A DNA stretch of 13,421 nt from positions 1 through 13,421 of the forward strand of contig JANBTH010000632.1 of assembly GCA_027578815.1 (NCBI GenBank), given 5' to 3'. Positions 1 through 8,518 of the stretch are shown here, piece after piece; positions within the stretch are counted from its first letter, which is position 1, and each line of letters opens with the position of its first letter. The position numbers were made by a program, and so were the translations under genes. The notes beneath the pieces were generated by a model that worked only from the letters and a program-made list of their open reading frames with translations, had not been told where the DNA came from and did not search any database. This DNA comes from Coemansia sp. RSA 1804 (Eukaryota > Kickxellomycota > Kickxellomycetes > Kickxellales > Kickxellaceae).

Positions 1-281
1 GGGAATGCGGGACATATTTCCACCTGGACATAGGACTCCTTGTCCTGCTCGGAAAGCAGGGCCTCTGGAGTCCAAGCGATGTAGTACTGGTCGTCGGGGC
101 CCTGAACGATGCTGATAAAGCCGGATATGCGGTCCTTTCTGTCCACCGAGCGGTACACATACACCTTGCTCTTCGAATACAGCAGCCTGACTCTTGCAAC
201 TTCGCTGACTATGCAGTAGTCAGAAAACTCTGACGATGTGCCACCATCACCACTGCCACCTTCAACCGGTCCACCGCCCAT
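1..281 (-). CDS. GYP7/TBC1D15-like Rab GTPase-activating protein, N-terminal part (partial)
   Basis: Reading the minus strand from the ATG at 281-279 gives 93 codons with no stop up to the window edge. An in-frame TGA lies two codons upstream of this ATG, and position -3 is a purine, so the start is well supported. After a Gly-rich leader (residues 1-17) comes a stretch with LLYSKSKVYVY at about 33-43, an ISGFISIVQ strand at 52-60 and IAWTPEALL at 68-76. This order matches the N-terminal Rab-binding region (DUF3548 type) of the GYP7/TBC1D15/TBC1D17 family. In that family a C-terminal TBC domain stimulates GTP hydrolysis by Rab proteins such as Ypt7/Rab7 in late endosome and vacuole traffic. 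The TBC domain itself would lie outside the window, so the catalytic part is inferred. The gene is divergent from the ATPase gene that starts at 777. The family call rests on recall of the motif, not on a search. Confidence 0.68.
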   Translation of the reverse strand, partial: MGGGPVEGGSGDGGTSSEFSDYCIVSEVARVRLLYSKSKVYVYRSVDRKDRISGFISIVQGPDDQYYIAWTPEALLSEQDKESYVQVEICPAF

Positions 282-776
282 TACTCAAAGCGTTGAAATG
301 AGAGGAGGGGTAAATGTGCTTGTATATACGATGGTGAGAGAGAAAAAGAGAAGGCAAGGAATGCTTGTGTAATTGACTGGCGTTAATTGAATTTAGAAGG
401 AGATACGAGTCTAGTAAGAACAAGGAATTTCCATGGGAGTTGATACAAAAAGTAAGTGAAAGAAAAAAGGTCAGAGAGAAAGAGAGAAAGAAAGACGGGC
501 GGACATTACACATTACATACTGAAAGTTCGATTACATGTCTGCAAAAAGTCTTGGCATTGTTGACAATCACATGATGCTGAGCAGTGTCCCCATTAACCA
601 TTCTTGGGCTAGAAAACCAGCGAGATTCCAGAAACAAAATATTTTTATTAAATGCGCAGCAACATGAAAAGTGGAATGGTATGTTTGATGATATTATACT
701 TTTATAATTATTCTTTGGAACTAGAGAACACAGAAATAAACCTGAAAGAGAGCAGCAAGAGTCTGCGAGAGGAACG
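282..776. promoter_or_regulatory. Divergent intergenic region between GAP and ATPase genes
   Basis: About 495 bases separate the two divergent start codons, and no convincing coding stretch is visible on either strand. The plus strand holds two purine-rich tracts, about 331-360 and 456-495, the second being almost pure A/G. A TATATA-like string lies near 325-330, about 45 bases upstream of the minus-strand ATG. The 5' leader of the ATPase gene is probably within about 70 bases of its ATG: the frame there stays open back to a TAA at 705-707 but contains no earlier ATG. The whole segment presumably carries both promoters and 5' leaders. No specific transcription factor site can be defended. Confidence 0.5.
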
Positions 777-3700
777 ATGGCGGACCATGACAGTCGCTTG
801 CGGGTCAAGCAAGCAATAACAGAGAGAATCGGCGGCATGGACATTGAAGTGGACAGTCTGATCAGCCGATTTAGTGACTACAAAAATTCTACAACCGACA
901 GCTGGCAGCAGAAAATGGCTGGGCCAGTAGGGGTGATACTCTGTGGGATTCCAGGATGTGGCAAGACAACGCTGGCAACAACGTTTGCCCAAAGCTCGGA
1001 ACATCCATTCCGCATTATTCAATGTCCAAAGCTCTATGCCGCCGACCAGGGGCAGAGCGAGGCGCTTCTTTTGTCGAGCTTTACATACCCTGGAGAGAAT
1101 GGCAGAGAAGACACACGCCAAAAATGGGTACTGGTTCTGGAGGACATTGATGTGCTTGGCGAAACAAAGAAGCCGCAGAGTCTGGAGGCCCGTATGCACT
1201 CGCTGCTTTTGGACTGCATTGACACAACAAACGCGTTTGTTGTTGCGACTGCGGGCAGAATTGCCGATATCCCGTTTGATCTGAAGCGGCCAGGGAGACT
1301 GGATGCGGTTATTGAGCTACATCTGTCGCACGTGGAATCTCGGGCTGCTGCTCTAAAGATAATGCTACGCGAGTTCCATATTGCCAGTGATGTGGATGCT
1401 ATCAACAGAATTGCTCATAAAACTCATGGATTCTCGGCGGCGGACCTGCAGAACCTATGTCTCAAAGCTTTTATGGAGTCAAACGCAGAACCTTCTGTGA
1501 ATAAACTGCATGATATAGCAAGTGCAATGAAGCCGTCAAACCTGCGCACCTACCAATCGACGGTTCCGGCTGTGGCTTTGGATGATATTTTTGGCATGGA
1601 TCAAGCAGTCCAGAAAGCCCGCGCACTGGTGGTTGAGCCGCTGTGCAACGCAGAGAAATACAGAAAGATGCGTGTGGAGCCACCCCATGGAGCACTGATC
1701 CATGGGCCTCCTGGTTGTGGAAAGTCGATGCTATGCTATGCTGTTTCCAACGAGCTGGAGATCAACACAATTGCGGTCGATGCCGCACAGTTGCGCTCGA
1801 TGATTGTTGGCGAGACAGAAAAGGCCATTGCGGATCTGTTCTCTCAGGCACGAGAAAGTGCGCCGTGCATCTTGTTTCTGGACAATGTAGGTATCCGTCA
1901 TGTTCTGTGAACGTGCCAACAGCACATCCTAAATTATATCAATCAAGACATTCACAACTGTATTTAACTAAGTCTAGCTACTGTGTGCGAGGGTTTTATA
2001 TCATCCTTTCAGCTATGTAGATTGATGTTTTAGCACCGCCGCGAGGAACAAGCATGACGTCGGAAAATACAAGCGATAGAATTGTGACCAGCCTTCTTGT
2101 CGGTAAGCTCCATATGACTAGTATTTCCCCCTTTTTCATTCACCTTGTTCCATGTGTATTTCTGTTACAATGTTTGCAATGCTATAATATAATTTAACGA
2201 TCCAAAATAGGATGTGGTCGGTAGCAACCCCTTGCACTTTTTTCTTGTAAATGTCTTTTTCATGGAATGTGTATATTCTCATGTCATTGGAGGAAAGAAA
2301 TACAAGACGCTTGGCGTGCTTTTTTCTAAGTCATATGGATTTGAGAGAGGGGGAAAAGACAAGGGGAGCCAGTTCATTCAGTCATTCAGTCGTATTTACG
2401 ATATCTTGAAAATCGCTTACTGCCGGCATTCTTTTTGCGTTTCGCCATTGTGCTTCTGCTGAGATGTTTTATTTTTTTTATAAAATTTCTCTTTTTTTGC
2501 ATGACCATGTGCTTTCCTTTTTTCGTTCACTCTGCTCTTGTGATAGTGATGTTTATTGCTGCAAGTGGAATCATAATAATACTTTGTGTGGATTTCATGT
2601 CAGGACAGCCAGAGAGGCAGCCCAGCTGTCATCCAGTCGTCTGTTTAGAAACATACAAAACAGGGCGATGGAAAGGACGCAAAAGGGACCACTGTGCTTG
2701 CAGGCAGGGCGATCAAAATACCAGCACTGCTCTGATTTGTTGAAGTGTTCTTACAAGAGACTTTCGTATTTTTGCCGTTTTTGGCCATATCACTTGAGGC
2801 AATTTTCGACTGCATGTAGAGATGGATGGATTCGGCGCACACGCAAACAACTTTTCGTATTCGCCAGGCGTCTTTGTGCTTGCAGGTAAGCAAGGGGAAA
2901 GGGCAACAGAAAGCGCAATGTTGCTGCTTTTAGAAATAAAAGTAGGTTTTTTGGCTGATGAACAAGCAGGCGCTCAATTTCTAATTTTGCCATGCAAGGA
3001 CGAAGAAGTGTAGTTACCAGTCGTCCGAAAAGCGTAGACGCAGCATTGTTGCGCCCCGGAAGGCTGGATGTGCACATTGAGCTGCAATTGCCCAATGCAG
3101 AGGTAGGTCACACATTAGATAATGGTGGATCCAATGCCATTGAATACAATGGTTTTTCTGCACGCGTCGGTCGATTTACAACAATATTGTGGTGAAAGAA
3201 GCTTGTGGTTAATGTAGCCAGACCTGTTTGTCTTTTGTGCATCTTGTTCTCTTTTTTTGGTTCTACAGAACCAAGACTGTCTAAGCCAATGTGGCTGTTT
3301 CTTTTTTTTCTGGCAGAGTGAAACGGCGCAATTCATTTATGCGTCCGAAATGTTTACTTTTCGTCAGCAACGGCTCTTCTAGACAGTACCCCAAAAATAT
3401 TGTGGTTATGATTATGCTCTTAATGCTTAATGTCAGCAGCGACACTCTGCACATTGCTGTTGGGGGAGAAGACCGTGAATCTGGTTTTTGCTTTTTTTCC
3501 TGTGCTAGTTTCTCGTTACGAAATTAGCTGGATTGTGAAACAAAAAGCACCAGGAATATGCAAAAAAATACTACACAGCAAAGAGGTCGGAGATTTCTCT
3601 ATTTTCCTTGTTTTTGGGGATATGGAAAAATGCAAGATCTCAACTGTCTGTGCAAAGGACATTTATGAAATTGGCACAGGTAACGCATTGCTAACCCATG

Positions 3701-4479
3701 TCATGTACGTACATGCTGTGTCCGTGTGTGTGTCTTTGTTGGCTGTAGCAGCGAATGGGAATACTGAGCGGGTACATGCGCAAGCTGCCGCTAGGTCGAG
3801 CACTGTGCAATGATGCTGGATTTTTGGCAGAGCTTGTTCAGCTCACTGAGGGACTGTCCGGTAAGCAAGTGAGATGTTTTTTATTATGTGGAGAGCGTAT
3901 GATTATCAGGTTTTGCGTTTTTTGTTCAGGCTGTTGTGTCGCTGCATTGTGGATGCGGTAGACATATTCAGAAACGCACATTTCAAGCAGAGTCCGCTTA
4001 AAAGCTGCGATGTCCTTTGCACTTGAGTCATAATGAAGGACATTAGGCCAATGGCCTGACCCACGTTCTCGCTACCAGATGCCATTACTAAATCATAAAC
4101 ACTCGTTTATGTTATTGTCGTCGTCGTCGCCGTTGGGGGAGGCGATGAGGAAATGAAGTGATATCTTGCTGCTGTAGGTGCAGAAATTACAAGTCTATTT
4201 CATGAAGCCGGAATACAGGCCTTGCGGAGAAGCATTGAATCTGACGTGGTATGTATGCGCAGCACATGCAGCTTGTATCCAAGAGACAGAAGACAGCACA
4301 GAACCAAAATGGGAATTTCACTTCATTGCACAAAACTAACACCCGTTCTGTAAGCGCTCTGGCGAACAAACAATGGCCATGAGAATGATCCATCCGTGAC
4401 AATGTAGGCATCAAGACAAGATTTTCTAGACGCATTCGCAAGAGTGGCCCCGAAAAGGAAGATGGCTCCTGCATTGTAG
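777..4479 (+). CDS. Two-domain AAA+ ATPase, AFG2/SPATA5/CDC48-like, seven exons, lacking an N-domain
   Basis: Exons by hand splicing are 777-1886, 2021-2102, 2820-2885, 3014-3102, 3749-3860, 4178-4248 and 4408-4479. They join in frame to 1602 bases, giving 533 residues. D1 has Walker A GIPGCGKT (57-64), a Walker B-like VLVLEDID (118-125) and an arginine-finger loop LKRPGRLD (169-176). D2 has Walker A GPPGCGKS (310-317), Walker B CILFLDNID (ending at 372), and LLRPGRLD (431-438). A helical lid follows (GLSGAEI near 484-490, then a helix with FLDAFARV at 516-523). Such enzymes are hexameric unfoldases; AFG2 and SPATA5 relatives act in ribosome maturation and CDC48 relatives in protein extraction. 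Relatives are usually about 750-800 residues with an N-terminal cofactor domain. Here D1 starts almost at once, so the N-domain is absent or lies in an unseen upstream exon. The Walker B acidic pairs are altered: ED in D1, DN in D2. Both strands of evidence (motif continuity and phase) support the splicing. The subfamily is less certain: SPATA5L1 (AFG2B) is my best guess, and the TSRP sequence before the D2 arginine loop also recalls PEX1. Confidence 0.85.
2103..2819 (+). other. Intron 2 of the AAA+ gene (717 bases)
   Basis: The donor is GTAAGC at 2103 and the acceptor is TGTAG ending at 2819. Joining splits a Glu codon (G from exon 2, AG from exon 3) and restores the D2 sequence VTSLLV-EMDGFG, which is continuous in AAA+ relatives, so no exon is missing inside. 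The intron is T-rich in its middle part (about 2440-2530). A chance open frame crosses it into exon 3 in the wrong frame. I see no snoRNA box pair or tRNA in it. Confidence 0.8.
3103..3748 (+). other. Intron 4 of the AAA+ gene (646 bases)
   Basis: The donor is GTAGGT at 3103. The acceptor TAG ends at 3748 and is followed immediately by CAG, forming a TAGCAG (NAGNAG) tandem acceptor. Using the first AG gives LPNAE-QRMGIL, whose spacing from Pro to Arg fits AAA+ relatives; the second AG would delete one Gln. A CTAAC branch-like string lies about 60 bases upstream of the acceptor, near 3690. A 127-codon open frame (3430-3813) runs through the intron and into exon 5 in another frame. It resembles no family I know and is probably chance. 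Confidence 0.78.
3861..4177 (+). other. Intron 5 of the AAA+ gene (317 bases)
   Basis: The donor is GTAAGC at 3861 and the acceptor is CTGTAG ending at 4177. Joining completes the Gly codon of GLSGAEI, a lid motif typical of AAA+ proteins. The intron holds a short perfect inverted repeat (AGGCCA/TGGCCT) near 4045-4057 and a GTC/GTCGTC run near 4117-4131. Nothing else is recognised. Confidence 0.8.
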
Positions 4480-4920
4480 CGTGGGTTTGTTTCTGACCGT
4501 GGCGGGCCATTCCGGAGGAGAAACGCCTATTTTTGAGTAATATTGTAGCGGATGCACACAATGCGGTAGCCACGAGGATGGCAGCACAGCCAGCATTTGA
4601 GTTTGCAGATAATAATGTGAATAATGCCTTTAGAACAACAAGAAAGAGCTGAACAAAGGAAAGAAGGGGGGTCACTGCGTTGCTGAAGCGAGCCTGGGTG
4701 TTCGACTCCTCCGTTTGTCATGAAGCAGTGCAATGAAACCTCCTTAATTCTGTCCCTGCGAGGAATGTTCTAAACTCGAAGCTTGCGGGGGAAAGAGAGA
4801 AGGAGAGTCAGGGGAGGTTGGAATTGTGGTATGAGAGCATATCATGGGTCTGTTTTTGGCACTTCTGTCTTTTGTTTTGTATTGGTTTGGTTTAAAGTTA
4901 GACCTTGTGATTTCAATTCT

Positions 4921-5206
4921 AGAAAAATAACATCTCTGACAGCTGCAACATTGATTTCAGTCTGTCCGCGACCAATGTGAGCAATCTCGTCAGAAAGGGG
5001 AAAAAGCAAGGAGAAAGAAGGTTCGCAAAGACAAATGTCATGCCATCTCCTGCCTGCTCTGAATCGGAAGAAAAAGAACGTAGTCGGTGTTTATTATATA
5101 CAACAATGAGCTTGGCAAAGAAAGAGAAAGCGAAAAAGCCAGTAGAGTCCCGGAATTTACGGGAAGCAGAACTTTCCAGCATTTTCCTTGCAGCCAGATA
5201 TTGATC
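4921..5206 (+). other. Possible terminal exon or chance open stretch, unassigned
   Basis: Immediately after an acceptor-like TTCTAG (ending at 4920), one frame stays open for 94 codons to a TGA at 5204-5206. The translation is rich in Lys, Glu, Arg and Ser (for example KKEKAKKPVE and NLREAELSSIF) and looks more protein-like than most random frames here. However, no ATG or upstream exon joins it convincingly. The acceptor lacks the TGTAG form found in all six introns of the neighbouring gene, and the ATPase reading frame already ends at 4479. It could be 3' UTR of the ATPase gene, a separate small spliced gene, or noise. I recognise no family. Confidence 0.15.
5090..5095 (-). terminator. Possible poly(A) signal of the 256-residue gene
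   Basis: TTTATT on the plus strand reads AATAAA on the minus strand. It lies about 240 bases downstream of the stop codon at 5334-5336, a plausible 3' UTR length. A single hexamer in AT-rich DNA is weak evidence. Confidence 0.25.
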
Positions 5207-5333
5207 TGACCCGTGTGCAATGGAGAGAGGCGGGATGAAATGAAAAAAGAGAAGAAATGACTAGAAATACACAAAATCGGCTTCGTTTTTCAACGGGGAA
5301 TGGGTGGGTTAAGCGGTGTCTGCGGCTCATTCC

Positions 5334-6104
5334 TCAGGCGCCTGCGCGTACCATGTTTGTGGATTTGGCACGTCTCCAGATGTCCTTTGACAGAGGACGG
5401 CAGTAGCAATGCTGGCGCCAGCACAGTGTGCAGTACTTTGAGTCGTTGGTGTTGTACACGTCATTGAGCGGCATCTCCTGCGTCGTATAGTCGTCCATCT
5501 CAGCGCGCATCTTGTCGCGCGATTCCCTTGTCAGAGTCTCCCACGGGTCAATGACGCGCCGGTCGTACTCCGCTGAAGAATATGTAGCATGCTCCTCAGG
5601 GTCGCCGCTAGCAAAGCGCACCCGCTTGGAGATGCGAGAGGAGGATCCGGACCGCGATTCGCTGTGCTCTTTCTCCGCCTTGGTGACGCCAGAGTCTGAC
5701 AGCTCGCCATCGCTGGCACAGCGGCCGGTCTGTGACGTTTTGCACTTGTGTGCGGTGGCTTCCGACACTGGCGGGCTGGACGTTCTTCTGGAGCTGGTGA
5801 GAGGCGTTGAGTAGAACTTGCGGAGGCGGGTGTTGTCGTCATCCGACGATCCGCGACGGGACTTGTGCTTGCGGAACCCCGAGTACAGGCGCTTGATGCC
5901 CTTGAGCGGGTTGAGGCTGTGGTGGGTGCTGCTGTTGCTGTCGCTGCTGTCGCTGCTTGGGCGGCGATGGCCGTCGTCTCGCGAGGCTTCGCGTGCAAGC
6001 GCAAGGCTTGTTGATCTTAGAGCCCCGCGCTGCCCGTCAGGCAGGCGGTACATGTGAAGGTTGAGCTGGTTGAATGTCTGTCCCAGCGGACGATAGTACG
6101 ACAT
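5334..6104 (-). CDS. Ser-rich PP1-docking protein with Bni4/Afr1-like C-terminal module
   Basis: This single-exon frame of 256 residues starts at ATG 6104-6102 in a good context (GAGCC before the ATG) and ends with TGA. Residues 46-60 and 83-90 are Ser/Asp-rich low complexity, and 68-84 are basic. Residues 160-164 read KRVRF, a canonical RVxF PP1-binding motif. They are followed by AEYDRR (178-183), an LT turn (191-192) and an acidic helix ending in QEM (209-211). This module resembles the Glc7-binding C-terminus of yeast Bni4 and Afr1, which target PP1 to septins and the cell cortex. It also aligns with the C-terminus of the large gene at 8519-11299. Unlike that gene, a tail of about 45 residues follows, with a Cys/His cluster (C225, C228, H232, C233, C235) that could bind a metal. 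No signal peptide or membrane segment is seen. The gene is clearly richer in G+C than its neighbours. PP1 binding is inferred from the motif. Confidence 0.75.
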   Translation of the reverse strand: MSYYRPLGQTFNQLNLHMYRLPDGQRGALRSTSLALAREASRDDGHRRPSSDSSDSNSSTHHSLNPLKGIKRLYSGFRKHKSRRGSSDDDNTRLRKFYSTPLTSSRRTSSPPVSEATAHKCKTSQTGRCASDGELSDSGVTKAEKEHSESRSGSSSRISKRVRFASGDPEEHATYSSAEYDRRVIDPWETLTRESRDKMRAEMDDYTTQEMPLNDVYNTNDSKYCTLCWRQHCYCRPLSKDIWRRAKSTNMVRAGA

Positions 6105-8518
6105 GGCTCGTGCTTTCTCTTTGTTGTAGGTTGTTGCTATCGAGACGGAGATAATACAATAGTGGGGATATTCCCTGAATTTTCCGAATGGCAGAAGACA
6201 AGCGCTGGTGTATGCCTGTGCTTGTTTTGGGTTTGTTTGGTTGGCACTTGCTCTTTAGCGGCCTTTAGTAGAATCAATGAGCAGAAATGGAGAAAAGTAG
6301 TAATGGCACAACAAGCAAAGCCTGTGTAGAGAAGAGAGGATTATTATAAACAGATTAGTTGCAGAATGGAATACTGGCACGGTGCTATAAAGCTGCAGCA
6401 GTTGCAATGAGGCAAAGGGTGGGGAAGACGCTTCTTCTCTCCTTTTATGCATTTTTCATCGAGCTTTACCGTCAGCTGCCCAGAACACACTAAAAAAGTG
6501 GCATCTGCCGCTGCACAAAAAAAAGTGTGGCATCAACACAAAATTGCCTTTGTGGGCCGACACAGGTTCTCGAGGCGGGGGGTAGCGAGACAGGGGGCAT
6601 GTTCCCGCCCCCCTTTCCGACGGCGTGGTTCAATCAGAGCCGCCCCTTTTCGCGCTTCTTGTGCGCCATTTGCCAGCACAGACAGACCACAGCACACGCT
6701 CACACCACTTGGTAAGTGGGCCCTCGCAGATCAGCCAGCCAATCGAACCAAGCCAAGAGGATACTGCTCACCAAGCCAAAGCGGGTATCGCGGCTAGACG
6801 AGGCGAGATGAGGTGTTACCTGTGCGCCCCTCTTTCGTCAGCAACCAAGCAACTTTCTCTGTCCTCCCGACAAAAACCCGTTGTCGTTGTGCAAAAGAGG
6901 ACCCTTTTCTTATGCTCACCAGTTTTCCAAAGGAATGTGACACAGCGGCAATATGTCCGCAGCCAACGACGGGTCCGGTGTGTCTGCAGTTGCACGGAAA
7001 ACCAAGCGCCAAGCGATTACTAATCGCCAGCCGTTCTTTTGAGGCTTAATTTTGCTATTCTTGCTCAGTCACTCGCTAAGCCTTTTTGCTTTGCGTGAAA
7101 ATCACTGCTGCGTTTCCCTCGTTTATTATCTAGAAGGCTGTAGAAGAAAAACAGAAGGCACATATCCAACCAAGCGAGGATTCCTTATAAATCAACATGC
7201 ACTTGTTGCGCTTGTTTTGTTTGTGACGGAAAAGGCGCGGCGGCTTCCATCAGAACTGATTTGCAATTGTTCATGTACGCAAGGACGCCTCCTCCACATT
7301 GTGGCCCTCAAATCCTCCCAGCCAACATAATGGTTTATTCTCTTTGTCCTTGCCTCGGCCCAGGGTCGAGAGGTGGACAGCGAGCCATGATAGAAAATAA
7401 AAAAGGCGCTTGAAAAGCACCGACTGATCGCCGCTCTTCTTCCATGATGTATCCAGACTGGTGCACACTATCATCTTGTTATTACATCAGCTTCAGGACA
7501 AATGAAACAAGCAAATGGTGGTCATAGCATGTGTATACACCCAACATGCATTCTGGTTTGTAATTTCTGGTGTGCAAAGATATAAACCAGATGTCGTCTT
7601 ATATTACATATATAGGCTTACGAAGGAAAAGTGCGGCACAATAATCATCTGGCCATTACCCGGTTGCAACCTTGGCTTCATAGATACTATAGTTTACAGA
7701 ACAAATGTTGCAACCTCCTCCTTTCAATGGATGTGGCACACCTCGTTCAGCAGCCTCCTTGTTCCGTGAACATCACTGTCAGCCATTGACAAACCAGGCA
7801 ACGTTGAAATAAAAAAGAAGTCCCCGACCCTTTTGTCTTCCGTCTGCTTTTTTGATTTGTGCCCAGGAAAACAAAAGAAACTAGAAAACCAAAAGCTGCG
7901 GCACGGCAGCGGATCCAAAAATAGCGCTTCAGTACTAATCCATTAGGGCATGGATAGTTCCTCCTTGCCGCAGTTGCAACAGTGTAGTTTTGTGGCAATT
8001 TTTGGGGTTCTTGCTGATGTACCTGGAAGCTCATGCTGTTCTTTCTTGTTGCATTTTTAGATAGCCACCGGATTCCAGGAAAAAATAACGACAATAGCGC
8101 ATAAAAGTCGTCAAAAATCCTGTAATTTTGAAGCTCGTGTTGTGCCAAGAAAAAAATTGCTAAAGGCAGAAATGGGCTGATATGATTGGTAGAAGGCGCA
8201 GCATGGATTTTTTGGTTCCAGTTGAGATTATAAAGCATCCAGGCTCGGCAAACGCTCGGAATGTTCGCTTTACCCCATGTGATGTGATCGCATCAAGCTG
8301 TTTCTTATTTATTGGCTGTGAACGAGACATGAGAGCGCAATGCAGATGAGGGCAAAAAGGCAAAAGAAAAGCTAAACCACCTTTTGGTTGGGAATGCGCT
8401 TGATTTATAGCACCTGAGCCAAAAATGACAAGAGGAAGACGAAAGATCGAGTCATATGAAATGGCTAGAATAAAGAAACTCCCAACGACACAATGCCCGC
8501 TATGCTGCGTGTGGCGCT
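6105..8518. other. Long spacer between the two PP1-docking genes
   Basis: This 2.4 kb holds the promoter side of the 256-residue gene (right of 6104) and the 3' side of the 926-residue gene (left of 8519). Several frames of 60-163 codons are open, including a minus-strand one at 7747-8238, but none resembles a protein family and they overlap one another on both strands. About 6540-7050 is GC-rich and contains a CCAAT string at 6739-6743 and a donor-like GTAAGT near 6712. The parts at 6105-6540 and 7050-8518 are AT-rich and featureless to my eye. Confidence 0.45.
8308..8313 (-). terminator. Possible poly(A) signal of the 926-residue gene
   Basis: TTTATT on the plus strand reads AATAAA on the minus strand, about 205 bases downstream of the stop codon of the large minus-strand gene. 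The position is reasonable, but the motif is common in this AT-rich DNA. Confidence 0.25.

Larger units (their letters stand above)
4480..5333. other. Convergent intergenic spacer
   Basis: This is the 3' side of both the ATPase gene (plus) and the 256-residue gene (minus). No AATAAA is visible close downstream of the ATPase stop. The only notable content is an open plus-strand stretch at 4921-5206, treated separately, and a possible poly(A) signal for the minus-strand gene at 5090-5095. The remainder, 4480-4920, shows no supported gene. Confidence 0.5.

Noticed and set aside
2464..2889. 141-codon plus-strand frame across intron 2 and exon 3
   Set aside because: It uses a different frame from the ATPase in exon 3 and its composition is low complexity; removing the intron gives the conserved EMDG motif.
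2945..2965. C-box-like TGATGA in intron 3, suggesting a snoRNA
   Set aside because: No D box (CTGA) follows before the intron ends, and no terminal stem is visible.
3430..3813. 127-codon plus-strand frame within intron 4 and exon 5
   Set aside because: It overlaps exon 5 in the wrong frame, resembles no family, and splicing across it restores a continuous AAA+ lid. Frames of this length occur by chance several times in this window.
4690..4715. tRNA-like T-loop string (TTCGACTCC)
   Set aside because: There is no A-box, anticodon arm or acceptor stem that pairs around it.
5531..6004. 157-codon minus-strand frame overlapping the 256-residue gene
   Set aside because: It is a shadow of a GC-rich gene: an Ala/Thr/Arg-rich translation of the Ser-rich repeat in another frame, without the PP1 motif.
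6735..6760. Reverse-strand GGTTCGATT resembling a tRNA T-loop
   Set aside because: The flanking bases do not form the five-base T stem and no other tRNA arms are present.
7747..8238. 163-codon minus-strand frame with ATG
   Set aside because: It lies in the 3' region of the large gene, has a patchy hydrophobic composition with no recognisable domain, and has no supporting signals.
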